Shown here in pieces: positions 27,569-36,653 of a stretch of DNA of 50,573 bases. The first letter of the stretch is position 1. Every line of letters begins with the position of its first letter. The stretch spans positions 1-50,573 of the forward strand of contig JACZJL010000102.1 of NCBI GenBank assembly GCA_014860585.1. The letters are read 5' to 3'. The stretch is from Bacteroidales bacterium (GTDB lineage: Bacteria > Bacteroidota > Bacteroidia > Bacteroidales > 4484-276). The notes beneath the pieces were generated by a model. The model did not search any database and was not told where the DNA came from. It worked only from the letters and a program-made list of their open reading frames with translations. Both the position numbers and the translations under genes were made by a program.

Positions 27569-27598
27569 GTTGTAAAATTAGTATTATTTTTACTTTTT
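27569..27598 (+). promoter_or_regulatory. putative promoter of the barrel gene at 27619
   Basis: GTTG (27569-27572), 18 bases, TACTTTTT (27591-27598): one mismatch in each box of the Bacteroidota consensus. The leader would be very short (about 15 bases), with AGGAG at 27610-27614 before the ATG. Confidence 0.3.
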
Positions 27599-27602
27599 CA
27601 AA
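27573..27602 (-). promoter_or_regulatory. putative promoter of the PhoB/PhoR-like operon
   Basis: On the minus strand TTTG (27599-27602), 18 bases, TAATTTTA (27573-27580). It overlaps the plus-strand promoter almost base for base, so the two cannot be occupied together. Confidence 0.35.
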
Positions 27603-27618
27603 CTTTAACAGGAGAAAG

Positions 27619-28233
27619 ATGCAATTAAGATACTTATTAATTAAGGTGTTATTCCTTATTACACCTTTTTTTGTTTTATCTCAGGAATTTAACGGTGGAT
27701 TGATTGGAGGGATATCAGCAACAGAAATCTCCGGCGACAGGCTTGAAGGGCCAAATAAAGCAGGGATGTATGCCGGTGGTTTTGTAAACAGGTATTTCAC
27801 CGAAAGATCTTCAGCACAAATGGAATTGAATTTTGTTCAAAAAGGCAGCCGGATGAATCCAGACTCTACCAATGGTTACAGTTCCTATTTATTAAGGATC
27901 AATTATGTTGAACTGTTTTTACATTACAAATGGGATTTCCACCCAAGATTTACCCTTGAAACAGGACCTTCGCTGGGCGTATTGATCAGCTCATACGAAG
28001 AAGCAGATTTTCAATTACTCGATAATCCATTCGAACCGATTGATTTAAGCATAAATATTGGTTTGTTTTATCATTTGAACGAGCGATGGAGCTTTAATAT
28101 AAGGTATTCCAATTCCATCCTTCCGGTCAGACCCCATTCCCAGGGGCAAACGTACAACCTAAATAAAGGTCAGTATAATGAAGTGTTAAGCTTTACTTTC
28201 CACTACCTGATTAAACAAAACCGGGGTCTATAA
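27619..28233 (+). CDS. PorT-like outer-membrane beta-barrel protein
   Basis: A 204-residue barrel protein of the PF13568 type. I chose the ATG at 27619, preceded by AGGAG and followed directly by a signal peptide (MQLRYLLIKVLFLITPFFVLSQ); an ATG at 27535 would put 28 non-signal residues ahead. The body shows the family pattern GGLIGGISATEISGD, YAGGFVNRYF, QMELNFVQKGS and LETGPSLGVL, and it ends near a strand with LSFTFHYLIK. Function is unknown. It is divergent from the two-component operon, with overlapping promoter-like elements. Confidence 0.78.
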   Translation: MQLRYLLIKVLFLITPFFVLSQEFNGGLIGGISATEISGDRLEGPNKAGMYAGGFVNRYFTERSSAQMELNFVQKGSRMNPDSTNGYSSYLLRINYVELFLHYKWDFHPRFTLETGPSLGVLISSYEEADFQLLDNPFEPIDLSINIGLFYHLNERWSFNIRYSNSILPVRPHSQGQTYNLNKGQYNEVLSFTFHYLIKQNRGL

Positions 28234-28320
28234 ACAATAAGGTTTGATGAAATAATTGGACTTTCGAATCCTCAATGTTAATTCAGGGTTAATGAAAAGT
28301 CATTTTTTTGTTATTTTTTA

Positions 28321-28352
28321 TTTGTCCAAATCACAGATTTATTGTATTTTAG
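28321..28352 (+). promoter_or_regulatory. putative promoter of the first SusC/SusD operon
   Basis: TTTG (28321-28324), 20 bases, TATTTTAG (28345-28352), one mismatch from TAnnTTTG. The leader to the susC-like ATG at 28456 is about 98 bases. Confidence 0.4.
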
Positions 28353-28455
28353 CGGCGTTTTTCAGAAAATGAAGTATTTAAAGTTTAATTTAAATAGGCG
28401 TTTTATTGTTAAACTATTTGATTATTAATTAATTAATTCACCAAAACTATTATTT

Positions 28456-31400
28456 ATGAGAAGATTTACACTATTCCTTGCATTGATGTTTTTCATCGGT
28501 ATGCAAGTTGCGCAGGCACAAACCAGAACCCTTTCGGGTACTGTGACAAGTGCCGAGGACGGGAGCACGATTCCCGGAGTTTCGGTTGTTGTAAAAGGGA
28601 CAACAGTCGGAACAACTACTGACCTGCAGGGTAAATACAGTTTGTTAATTCCGGCAGATGCCAGGATTCTTCAGTTCTCCTTTGTGGGGATGAAGGCCAT
28701 TGAACTGCCCATCGGGGTGGAAAATGTAATTAATGTAACGATGGAACCAGAAGTTACGGCAATCGAAGGAGTAGTTGTAACTGCCATTGGTGTAAAGCGC
28801 GAAACCAAAGCGCTTGGCTACTCTGTTCAGGCTGTTGGTGGCGAGGACATTGCCCGCAGTGGTAACACCAACGTTATCAACTCTCTTGCTTCACGTGCAG
28901 CGGGTGTATCAGTAACCAGTTCATCAGGTGCCGCCGGGTCATCATCATTTATGACCATCAGAGGTGTTTCATCAATGACCGGAAACAATCAGCCATTGTT
29001 TGTCATTGATGGTATCCCGATTGACAACAGCGAACTGGCATCAACCACGAGAACCGCAGGGGTAGCATATTCCAACAGGGCAATTGACATCAACCCCGAG
29101 GACATCGAAACGATGAGTATTCTGAAAGGTGGTGCTGCTACGGCTCTATACGGAATCAGGGCTGCCAACGGCGCTGTAGTCATTACTACAAAAAAAGGCT
29201 CCGCTACTCCCGGTAAGAGAATGGATGTTAGTTTCAACTCTTCAGTAAGATTCGAGCAAGTTTCGCAGTTACCTACCCTCCAGGATAAATACGCACAGGG
29301 AAGCGGCGGTAACCTTAACCTCGGAGGAACAACAGCATCTTTCGGCCCATTGCTTTCAGACCTAAGGTTAGATGTAAACAATAAAACACCATACTATCCT
29401 GATGGAACACCGATCGTATCAGATGATCCTAATCTTCCGCAAATGAAGGCTTATGATAATTACGATAGTTTCTTCCAGACAGGTATTACTTACGACAACA
29501 GCCTTTCTATCTCAGGCGGGAGCACTGATGCAACATATTACTTCTCCATATCTGACCTCAGAAGCGAAGGTATTGTACCTAACAACACTTTCAACAGGAC
29601 TTCAATTGCTTTAGCAGGAGATGCCAAAATTTCGAACAAAGTCAAAACATCCGGACGTATGTCTTATATTAATTCCGGAGGAACAAGAATTCAGCAGGGC
29701 TCCAATACTTCAGGTGTTATGCTTGCTTTAACAAGAATGCCTGTTTCCTTTGACGTATCAGGAGGAGTTGATGACCCTGTGGATAATGAAGCTTCATACA
29801 TGCTTCCTGATGGAAGACAGAGAAACGCTTATAACGGTGGAGGATATGATAACCCATTTTGGACGGTTAATAAAAACCCGTTTGAAGATAAAGTTAACCG
29901 CTTCATAGGAAGCATCCAATTTGATCTTGCTGCAACCGATTGGTTAGATTTTACTTATCGTTTTGGTACGGACCTTTACACTGACAGAAGGAAGCAGATT
30001 ATTGCAATCGGTTCACGTACCTCTCCCACCGGCCAGGTTTATGAGGACCACTATTTCAGACAAGATCTCAACTCCGATTTGTTTGCCACAGCAAGGTTCA
30101 ATCTTACCGATGATTTGAAAGGTACTTTCTTACTCGGAAATAACCTGTTTCAATCCGATTATCAAAATCTTTACAACAGTATCGGCGGTTTGGTTGTGCC
30201 CGATTTTTATAATCTGTCCAATGCGGCTTCTGTTTATGGTTTTGAATACAATAGCAGAAAGCGTACAATGGCATTCTATGCCGATTTGGGATTGGATTAC
30301 AAGAGCATGTTGTATCTTAACGTAACAATGCGTCGTGAACAATCAACCACATTACCCGAGGCTAACAATACCTTTAATTACCCATCAGTAAGTGGTTCGT
30401 TTGTTTTCACCGAACTTCCCGGTTTGCAGGATAACAGCGTACTTTCATTTGGTAAAGTCAGAGCGTCATATGCACAGATTGGTAACGATGCACCGGTATT
30501 TTTCACTATACCAACATACAGCAGCGCAACAGCAGGAGACGGATGGACAACCGTTGGTATTCAATTCCCCAACTACGGCACTGCCGGTTACATGGTAGCC
30601 AATACACTGGCCAATCCTGATTTGAAACCTGAAACCGCTAAAAACTTTGAGGTTGGTTTCGATTTGCGCTTTTTGCAAAATCGCATCGGATTTGACTTTA
30701 CCTATTTCGACATGAAGAACGAAGACCTGATTCTTTCTGTTCCGATTGCAAAATCGTCCGGTTACTATAATGCCAACCTAAATGCTGCTTCGATGACCAA
30801 CACGGGTATCGAAATCGTTTTGAAGACAACTCCTGTAATGAACAATGATTTCAAATGGGATTTGGACTTTAATTTCACCAAACTCGAAAACGAAGTCACT
30901 AAACTTGCCGACGGTGTTGAAAGTGTATTCTTAGGTGGTTTTGTGGGTAAACAAGTACGAGCCGTGGTTGGTAATCCTTATGGTAGTATCTTCGGAACTG
31001 ATTTCCAAAGAAACGATGCCGGACAGCTCATTATCAATGATGATCCGGACAGCCCCGAATATGGTTATCCAATGATGGATCCGGAGGATCAGAATATTGG
31101 AAATGTACTTCCGGATTGGACCCTTGGCATATTTAATAGTTTGTCCTACAAAGACTTCAGGCTTGATTTCCTCCTTGATATCAAAACTGGAGGTAAGATG
31201 TGGAACGGAACCCGTGGCGCCCTTATGAACTTTGGTATGACAAAAGAAACTGAAGCACGTGGAACCGAAATTGTATTCGACGGCGTTAAAGAATCAGACG
31301 GATCGGTCAACGATATCTCTGCCGTTCTAGATCAAGCCTGGTACACAGGTAATGGCGGCGGTTTCTTTGGCCCCGGCGCTCCCTATGTTGACGATACCGA

Positions 31401-31638
31401 TTGGGTAAGATTGAGAGAATTGACCTTCTCCTACATGCTCCCAAGACAAACCATGAATGAATGGGGCTTAGAATCAGCAGAAGTTTATTTCACCGGTCGT
31501 AACTTATGGCTCAGCACACCTTATGATGGCGTAGATCCTGAAACCAGCCTCTATGGCTCCGATAACGCCCAGGGTCTCGATTATTTTAATATGCCAGGAA
31601 TAAAGAGTTACATGGTAGGTTTAAGGATTAACTTATAA
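28456..31638 (+). CDS. SusC/RagA-family TonB-linked outer-membrane transporter (first)
   Basis: A 1060-residue transporter: signal peptide (...MQVAQAQ), CarboxypepD_reg-like domain (about 24-110, TLSGTVTSAEDGSTIPGV), plug (about 115-235, with IEGVVVTAIG, VFDRAS-like region replaced by VINSLASRAAGVSV, and SILKGGAATALYGIRAANG), then the large SusC barrel ending GIKSYMVGLRINL. SusC proteins form a bed-bin complex with a SusD lid to import oligomers; the SusD-like gene is 29 bases downstream. No glycoside hydrolase, sulfatase or peptidase gene is adjacent, so the nutrient class is not indicated. Its first 110 residues are almost the same as those of the next SusC. Confidence 0.92.
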   Translation: MRRFTLFLALMFFIGMQVAQAQTRTLSGTVTSAEDGSTIPGVSVVVKGTTVGTTTDLQGKYSLLIPADARILQFSFVGMKAIELPIGVENVINVTMEPEVTAIEGVVVTAIGVKRETKALGYSVQAVGGEDIARSGNTNVINSLASRAAGVSVTSSSGAAGSSSFMTIRGVSSMTGNNQPLFVIDGIPIDNSELASTTRTAGVAYSNRAIDINPEDIETMSILKGGAATALYGIRAANGAVVITTKKGSATPGKRMDVSFNSSVRFEQVSQLPTLQDKYAQGSGGNLNLGGTTASFGPLLSDLRLDVNNKTPYYPDGTPIVSDDPNLPQMKAYDNYDSFFQTGITYDNSLSISGGSTDATYYFSISDLRSEGIVPNNTFNRTSIALAGDAKISNKVKTSGRMSYINSGGTRIQQGSNTSGVMLALTRMPVSFDVSGGVDDPVDNEASYMLPDGRQRNAYNGGGYDNPFWTVNKNPFEDKVNRFIGSIQFDLAATDWLDFTYRFGTDLYTDRRKQIIAIGSRTSPTGQVYEDHYFRQDLNSDLFATARFNLTDDLKGTFLLGNNLFQSDYQNLYNSIGGLVVPDFYNLSNAASVYGFEYNSRKRTMAFYADLGLDYKSMLYLNVTMRREQSTTLPEANNTFNYPSVSGSFVFTELPGLQDNSVLSFGKVRASYAQIGNDAPVFFTIPTYSSATAGDGWTTVGIQFPNYGTAGYMVANTLANPDLKPETAKNFEVGFDLRFLQNRIGFDFTYFDMKNEDLILSVPIAKSSGYYNANLNAASMTNTGIEIVLKTTPVMNNDFKWDLDFNFTKLENEVTKLADGVESVFLGGFVGKQVRAVVGNPYGSIFGTDFQRNDAGQLIINDDPDSPEYGYPMMDPEDQNIGNVLPDWTLGIFNSLSYKDFRLDFLLDIKTGGKMWNGTRGALMNFGMTKETEARGTEIVFDGVKESDGSVNDISAVLDQAWYTGNGGGFFGPGAPYVDDTDWVRLRELTFSYMLPRQTMNEWGLESAEVYFTGRNLWLSTPYDGVDPETSLYGSDNAQGLDYFNMPGIKSYMVGLRINL

Positions 31639-31667
31639 TCATTGTAAAATTTAAAATTATTATAGAT

Positions 31668-33053
31668 ATGAAAAAAATAGTATTTCAACTAAGTATTTTG
31701 ATGTTGACGGTGGTCTTTTTCTCTTCCTGCGAGAAGTGGATTGACCCAGAAATCAACGTAGATCCGAACAGTCCTTCAGATGTTCCTTTAGACCTCCTTT
31801 TACCTTCCACCCAGGGGGCTATGTTTTATTCTTTCGGTGGCGACCACAGCCGCGCACCTTCGATCTGGATGCAGCACCAAAGCGGTGTTGACCGTCAGGC
31901 ATACGCCTTCGACCGTTTCCTGTATCTTGAATCAGACGTGAACAATCTGTGGAATACACTCAATGCCAACGCATTGAAAAACCTTTATGAAATGAGGAAG
32001 AAATCAGTTGCATCTGAATCTCCAAACTATGAAGGGGTATCCAATATCTTAACTGCCTATATCCTTGGTGACAATACTGATTCATGGGGTGACCTTCCAT
32101 TCTATGAAGCACATCAGGGAGAGGGTGGTAACCTCACACCAGCCTATCAGAGCCAGCAACAGATCTATTTCATCATTGATAGTTTGCTAAACGCTGCCAT
32201 CCCTCAATTAGGCGCAACCGAAAGTTTGTTTAAACCATCTGCTGTTGCCGATTTGATCTACAAAGGCGACCTGAATAAATGGAAAAAACTTGCCTGGACC
32301 ATGAAACTGAGGTACAAATTACATCAATCCAAAAAAAGTGGATATGCAGAAGCAGCATCTGTTCTTAACGACGGCAACGCAATGTTCATGTCGGAAAACG
32401 CTGATGACTTCCAGTTCAAATTTGGTACTGCCGCCAATGCGCGCAGCCCACGCTACAACTTTACAAGCAATCGTGGCGATATCCGTGCCGGTAAATACCT
32501 GGTTGACCTGATGAACTCAAACGCTGACCCACGTGTACCTGTTTATTTCAAATTAAACCCAGACACATTATATGTTGGTTCTCCACCAGCCGGTCAGGTA
32601 ACTTCAGCAAGCTTCTGTGGAGACTTTTACGATGCACCCGACGCCAATGTTCCTGTTTTGACTTATGCTGAGTTCCTTTTCATGAAAGCAGAAATATTAC
32701 ATGAGACGGGCGATAAAGCCGGCGCTGCCGCTGCCTACAATGACGCAGTAAAAGCTTCATTGGCCAGACATGGCGTAAGCGATGAAGCCTGGGAAGCCAT
32801 TAATGCTAACGAAGATGCATCATCCATCACTTTAAAGAAAATCATGATGGGTAAATACGTTGCGCTTTACTTGCACACTGAGGTTTGGACTGACTATCGC
32901 AGAACCGGTTTCCCGGATGATCTGCCAACCCCGGCTGACGCTGTAGAAAACGCCATCCCAAGGAGAATTCCTTACCCATTGGATGAACGACTTTACAATC
33001 CCAATACACCTGCAGGGCTCACCTTAAACGACAGATTGTGGTGGGATCAATAG
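31668..33053 (+). CDS. SusD/RagB-family nutrient-binding lipoprotein (first)
   Basis: A 461-residue surface lipoprotein. The lipobox is FSSC with C21, followed by acidic residues (CEKWIDPE) as in the Bacteroidota lipoprotein surface-export signal. The body matches the SusD-like group 2 (PF12741/PF12771): VDPNSPSDVPLDLLLPSTQ, the TPR-like region with DLIYKGDLNKWKKLAWTMKLRYKLH, LTYAEFLFMKAEILHETGD and the C-terminal RRIPYPLDERLYN. It forms the lid over the SusC pore and binds the ligand. The operon ends with a strong terminator. Confidence 0.9.
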   Translation: MKKIVFQLSILMLTVVFFSSCEKWIDPEINVDPNSPSDVPLDLLLPSTQGAMFYSFGGDHSRAPSIWMQHQSGVDRQAYAFDRFLYLESDVNNLWNTLNANALKNLYEMRKKSVASESPNYEGVSNILTAYILGDNTDSWGDLPFYEAHQGEGGNLTPAYQSQQQIYFIIDSLLNAAIPQLGATESLFKPSAVADLIYKGDLNKWKKLAWTMKLRYKLHQSKKSGYAEAASVLNDGNAMFMSENADDFQFKFGTAANARSPRYNFTSNRGDIRAGKYLVDLMNSNADPRVPVYFKLNPDTLYVGSPPAGQVTSASFCGDFYDAPDANVPVLTYAEFLFMKAEILHETGDKAGAAAAYNDAVKASLARHGVSDEAWEAINANEDASSITLKKIMMGKYVALYLHTEVWTDYRRTGFPDDLPTPADAVENAIPRRIPYPLDERLYNPNTPAGLTLNDRLWWDQ

Positions 33054-33071
33054 GATTTTGAACCATTAAAA

Positions 33072-33116
33072 AACAAAAAAGGCCGTTCGTTTGGACGGTC
33101 TTTTTTGTTTTTTTTC
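33072..33116 (+). terminator. intrinsic terminator after first SusD
   Basis: AAGGCCGT and ACGGTCTT pair around an eight-base loop, followed by a run of Ts; the A-rich left flank makes it potentially active in both directions. Confidence 0.85.
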
Positions 33117-33377
33117 AATTTTCCTAAAAAAAATTTTAAAAAGATTAGGCTAAAACAAATTAAAATATACACCTTTGCACTGATATTTCAATAGGACACT
33201 CAAAGTCTAAGCCTGACCCATGTAGCGCCGTTAGAAGAAATGACGCCGAAAGAAAGGTTTTCTCTGCGAATTGTTTTAAAATTTTTGTTCTGGTTTAATC
33301 ATTTGAAGAAAGGGTAAACCCATTCGTTCTTTTAAACTGATTGATTTTTAATTCATTTACTAACTTAAACAATTCTT
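33117..33377. other. leader region of the second SusC/SusD operon
   Basis: About 260 bases without a gene. ACACCTTTGCAC (33169-33180) resembles a Bacteroidota -7 region (CACCTTTG), but no TTTG -33 box is at the right distance. If used, the leader would be nearly 190 bases, long enough for regulation by RNA structure. Confidence 0.35.
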
Positions 33378-36300
33378 ATGATGAGAAAATTTACGCTTTT
33401 AATTGCATTGATGATTTTCATCGGAATGCAGGTAGCATTGGCGCAAACCAGGACCCTATCGGGTACTGTCACCAATGCTGAAGACGGGAGTACCATTCCC
33501 GGAGTTTCGGTTGTTGTAAAAGGTACAACAGTCGGAACAACCACAGACATGCAGGGCAAGTATTCATTAGTTGTCCCGGCAGACGCTCAAATTCTCAGGT
33601 TCACCTTCGTAGGTATGAAGCAACTTGAAGTAGCTATTGGCACTGAAAATGTCATTAATGTATCGATGGAACCGGAAGTAACTGCCATCGAAGGGGTTGT
33701 TGTTACTGCTTTAGGTATCACCCGTGAGAAAAAATCGCTGGGTTACTCAACCCAGGAATTAGGAAACGAGGACATCAACACAGTAAAAGGCAACAACTTT
33801 ATCAACAGCCTTTCTGGTAAAGCTGCCGGTGTTCAGGTAAAAGCCAACAACAACATGGGTGGTTCCTCCAACATTATCATTCGTGGTAACTCATCAATCA
33901 CCGGTAATAACCAGGCGCTGATCGTAGTAGATGGTATTCCTGTGAACAATGACAATACCAATAATGCCGGACAGCTCAGCGGGCGTGCCGGATTTGACTA
34001 TGGTAATGCTGCTGCTGACTACGACCCGAACAACATCGAGTCGATCAACGTGCTGAAAGGTGCTGCCGCAACTGCACTTTACGGTTCACGTGCTGCAAAC
34101 GGTGTTATCGAGATCACCACCAAAAAGGGAACAAAAACAATGGGACCGGCCAGAATCCTTGGCGTTTCGCTGACATCCAATGTTACTACCGGTTTTATTG
34201 ACAAAAGCACTTTCCCGAAATATCAGAAAAACTATGGTGCAGGCTATGGTCCTTATTACAGTGAAGGCGACCATCCCGGCCTTTATGAGTATGATTTTGA
34301 CGGCGACGGAACCCTTGATCTTGTTGTACCTTCTACAGAGGACGCATCAATGGGCGAGGTCTTCGATCCAAACCTGATGGTTTTCCAATATGATGCTTTT
34401 TATCCAAAGAGTCCAAACTACTTGAAGAAAACCCCATGGGTTAATGCAGCAAATGGCCCGATAGAATTCTTTGAAACACCCTGGTCATTTAGCAATAACA
34501 TCGACATCACAGGTGGTGGAGATAAAACAACATTCAGATTTTCATATACCAACCTCGATCAAACAGGAATCATGCCCAACAGTTCGTTGAAAAGAAACAA
34601 CTTCTTATTCAACGGAAGCCATGATATTCTTGATAATCTGACAGTTTCTGCCTCTGCAAACTACATCAACACACGTGGTAAAGGCCGTAACTCAACAGGT
34701 TACAGCGATAACATCATGTCGTCATTCCGTCAGTGGTGGCAATTAAATGTTGACGTACTTCAACAAAAAGAATTGTATGACCTTACCGGTGAAAACATCA
34801 CCTGGAATCCGGTTGATGAAAATAATCTCCAGCCGATTTATTGGGATAATCCATACTTCCAACGTTTTCAAAGCTATCAGAATGACGAAAGAAATCGTTT
34901 AATTGCCTACACTCAGGTTGATTGGAAAATCACTGATTATCTGAGTCTTATGGGGCGCGCATCTATTGATACCTATAATGAATTACAGGAAGAAAGAAAA
35001 GCCGTAGGTTCAGTTTCAGGTGAATTAGGTGTAGGCCGTCCAGATGTAACTTCAGGTTATGCAAGATTTGACAGGGGATTTGATGAAACCAACGTTGACT
35101 TCCTTGCCAGATTTAATAAATACCTGACCGATGACCTCAGCTTTAATGCACTGTTAGGTACAAACATCAGAAGGTCAACTGTTGACCAGGTTTATACTTC
35201 TACTGATGGTGGCTTGATTATACCAGGCCTCTACGCACTTTCAAACAGTCAAAACCAATTGCAGCCACCACAGGAAAGATTATCTGAAATTGGTGTAAAT
35301 GGTATTTTTGCCGGTGTATCAATGGGATGGAAAGATTTGGTCTATTTGGATGCCAACATCAGAAGGGATCAATCATCCACACTCCCGGAAGAAGAAAACG
35401 ATTATTATTACCCATCAGTTTCAGGAAGTTTCCTGTTCCATAACCTGCTCGAAGATGTTACCTGGATGCAATTGGGTAAATTCCGCTTAGGTTATGCCCA
35501 GGTAGGTAACGATGCTCCTTGGGGCAGTATTAAGGATACTTATGACAATAGCGGACTATTTGCCGGCGTTGCCATGTTTTCGGTACCCAACAATAAAGCC
35601 AATTCAGACCTGAAGCCTGAGCGCACAACCAGTATTGAAACCGGTTTGGAATTCATTTTACTGCAAAACAGGTTAGGAATTGACATTGCCTATTATAAAA
35701 ACAACACCATCGACCAGATTATCCCGGTAGCCGTTTCTTACGGAACAGGATATTCCGGTAAGTTTGTAAATGCTGGTGAGATGGAAAACAAAGGAGTTGA
35801 GTTAACACTTCGTGGAACTCCCGTCCTCAACAAGGATTTTCGTTGGGATATTACACTCAACTGGGCAAAGAACGAAAACACCGTTGTGTCACTGGAAGAA
35901 GGACTTGAAAACCTCCAGTTGGCTTCACTTCAGGGTGGTGTAACAATCAACGCCCGTAAAGGACAGCCTTATGGCGTTATTCAGGGTACTGACTATGTCT
36001 ATCATGAGAATGGTCAGCCGATTGTCGGATCAAACGGTTACTATCTGAGAACCGAAACATCAGATATTATTCTTGGCGACATCAATCCCGATTGGCTTGG
36101 TGGTATCAACAACGCTTTCTCTTACAAGAGTTGGTCATTCAGCTTCCTGATTGATTTCCAGCAAGGCGGAAGCATCTTCTCACTTGACCAGTGGTACGGT
36201 ATGGCTACCGGGCTTTATGAAGAAACAGATTTCATTAACGACCTGGGTAATCCCGTAAGAAGTCCCATCAGCGAAGGTGGCGGTTTAATTTTGGAAGGGG

Positions 36301-36641
36301 TAAAAGCAGATGGAACACCCAACGACGTTAGAGTTTCAGGTGGCGACTATCGTGTATTTGGTTATTCCAGAAATCCCAATTCGAAATTCGTTTTTGATGC
36401 ATCCTATATCAAACTCAGAGAACTTGTGCTTTCATACAGCCTGCCCAAAGCCAAGCTTGCCAACACCGCTTTACAGGGTGTAACATTCAGCCTGGTAGGT
36501 TCGAATGTCTGGATTATCAGCAAAGATCTCACTCACGCTGACCCGGAAGCTTCTCAATCTTCAGGAAACATCCAGGGATGGCAATCAGGTGTTATGCCAA
36601 CCACAAGAAATCTTGGTTTAACTGTTAATTTACAATTCTAA
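33378..36641 (+). CDS. SusC/RagA-family TonB-linked outer-membrane transporter (second)
   Basis: A 1087-residue paralogue of the preceding SusC. Signal peptide (...MQVALAQ), CarboxypepD_reg-like domain (TLSGTVTNAEDGSTIPGV), plug (FINSLSGKAAGVQVKA, SINVLKGAAATALYGSRAANG) and barrel ending MPTTRNLGLTVNLQF. The first 110 residues are nearly the same as in the first SusC, while plug and barrel have diverged, including an acidic, calcium-site-like insert DFDGDGTLDLV at about residue 305-315. It is paired with the SusD-like gene 12 bases downstream. Substrate unknown and probably different from the first pair. Confidence 0.92.
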   Translation: MMRKFTLLIALMIFIGMQVALAQTRTLSGTVTNAEDGSTIPGVSVVVKGTTVGTTTDMQGKYSLVVPADAQILRFTFVGMKQLEVAIGTENVINVSMEPEVTAIEGVVVTALGITREKKSLGYSTQELGNEDINTVKGNNFINSLSGKAAGVQVKANNNMGGSSNIIIRGNSSITGNNQALIVVDGIPVNNDNTNNAGQLSGRAGFDYGNAAADYDPNNIESINVLKGAAATALYGSRAANGVIEITTKKGTKTMGPARILGVSLTSNVTTGFIDKSTFPKYQKNYGAGYGPYYSEGDHPGLYEYDFDGDGTLDLVVPSTEDASMGEVFDPNLMVFQYDAFYPKSPNYLKKTPWVNAANGPIEFFETPWSFSNNIDITGGGDKTTFRFSYTNLDQTGIMPNSSLKRNNFLFNGSHDILDNLTVSASANYINTRGKGRNSTGYSDNIMSSFRQWWQLNVDVLQQKELYDLTGENITWNPVDENNLQPIYWDNPYFQRFQSYQNDERNRLIAYTQVDWKITDYLSLMGRASIDTYNELQEERKAVGSVSGELGVGRPDVTSGYARFDRGFDETNVDFLARFNKYLTDDLSFNALLGTNIRRSTVDQVYTSTDGGLIIPGLYALSNSQNQLQPPQERLSEIGVNGIFAGVSMGWKDLVYLDANIRRDQSSTLPEEENDYYYPSVSGSFLFHNLLEDVTWMQLGKFRLGYAQVGNDAPWGSIKDTYDNSGLFAGVAMFSVPNNKANSDLKPERTTSIETGLEFILLQNRLGIDIAYYKNNTIDQIIPVAVSYGTGYSGKFVNAGEMENKGVELTLRGTPVLNKDFRWDITLNWAKNENTVVSLEEGLENLQLASLQGGVTINARKGQPYGVIQGTDYVYHENGQPIVGSNGYYLRTETSDIILGDINPDWLGGINNAFSYKSWSFSFLIDFQQGGSIFSLDQWYGMATGLYEETDFINDLGNPVRSPISEGGGLILEGVKADGTPNDVRVSGGDYRVFGYSRNPNSKFVFDASYIKLRELVLSYSLPKAKLANTALQGVTFSLVGSNVWIISKDLTHADPEASQSSGNIQGWQSGVMPTTRNLGLTVNLQF

Positions 36642-36653
36642 AACCTTACAGAC

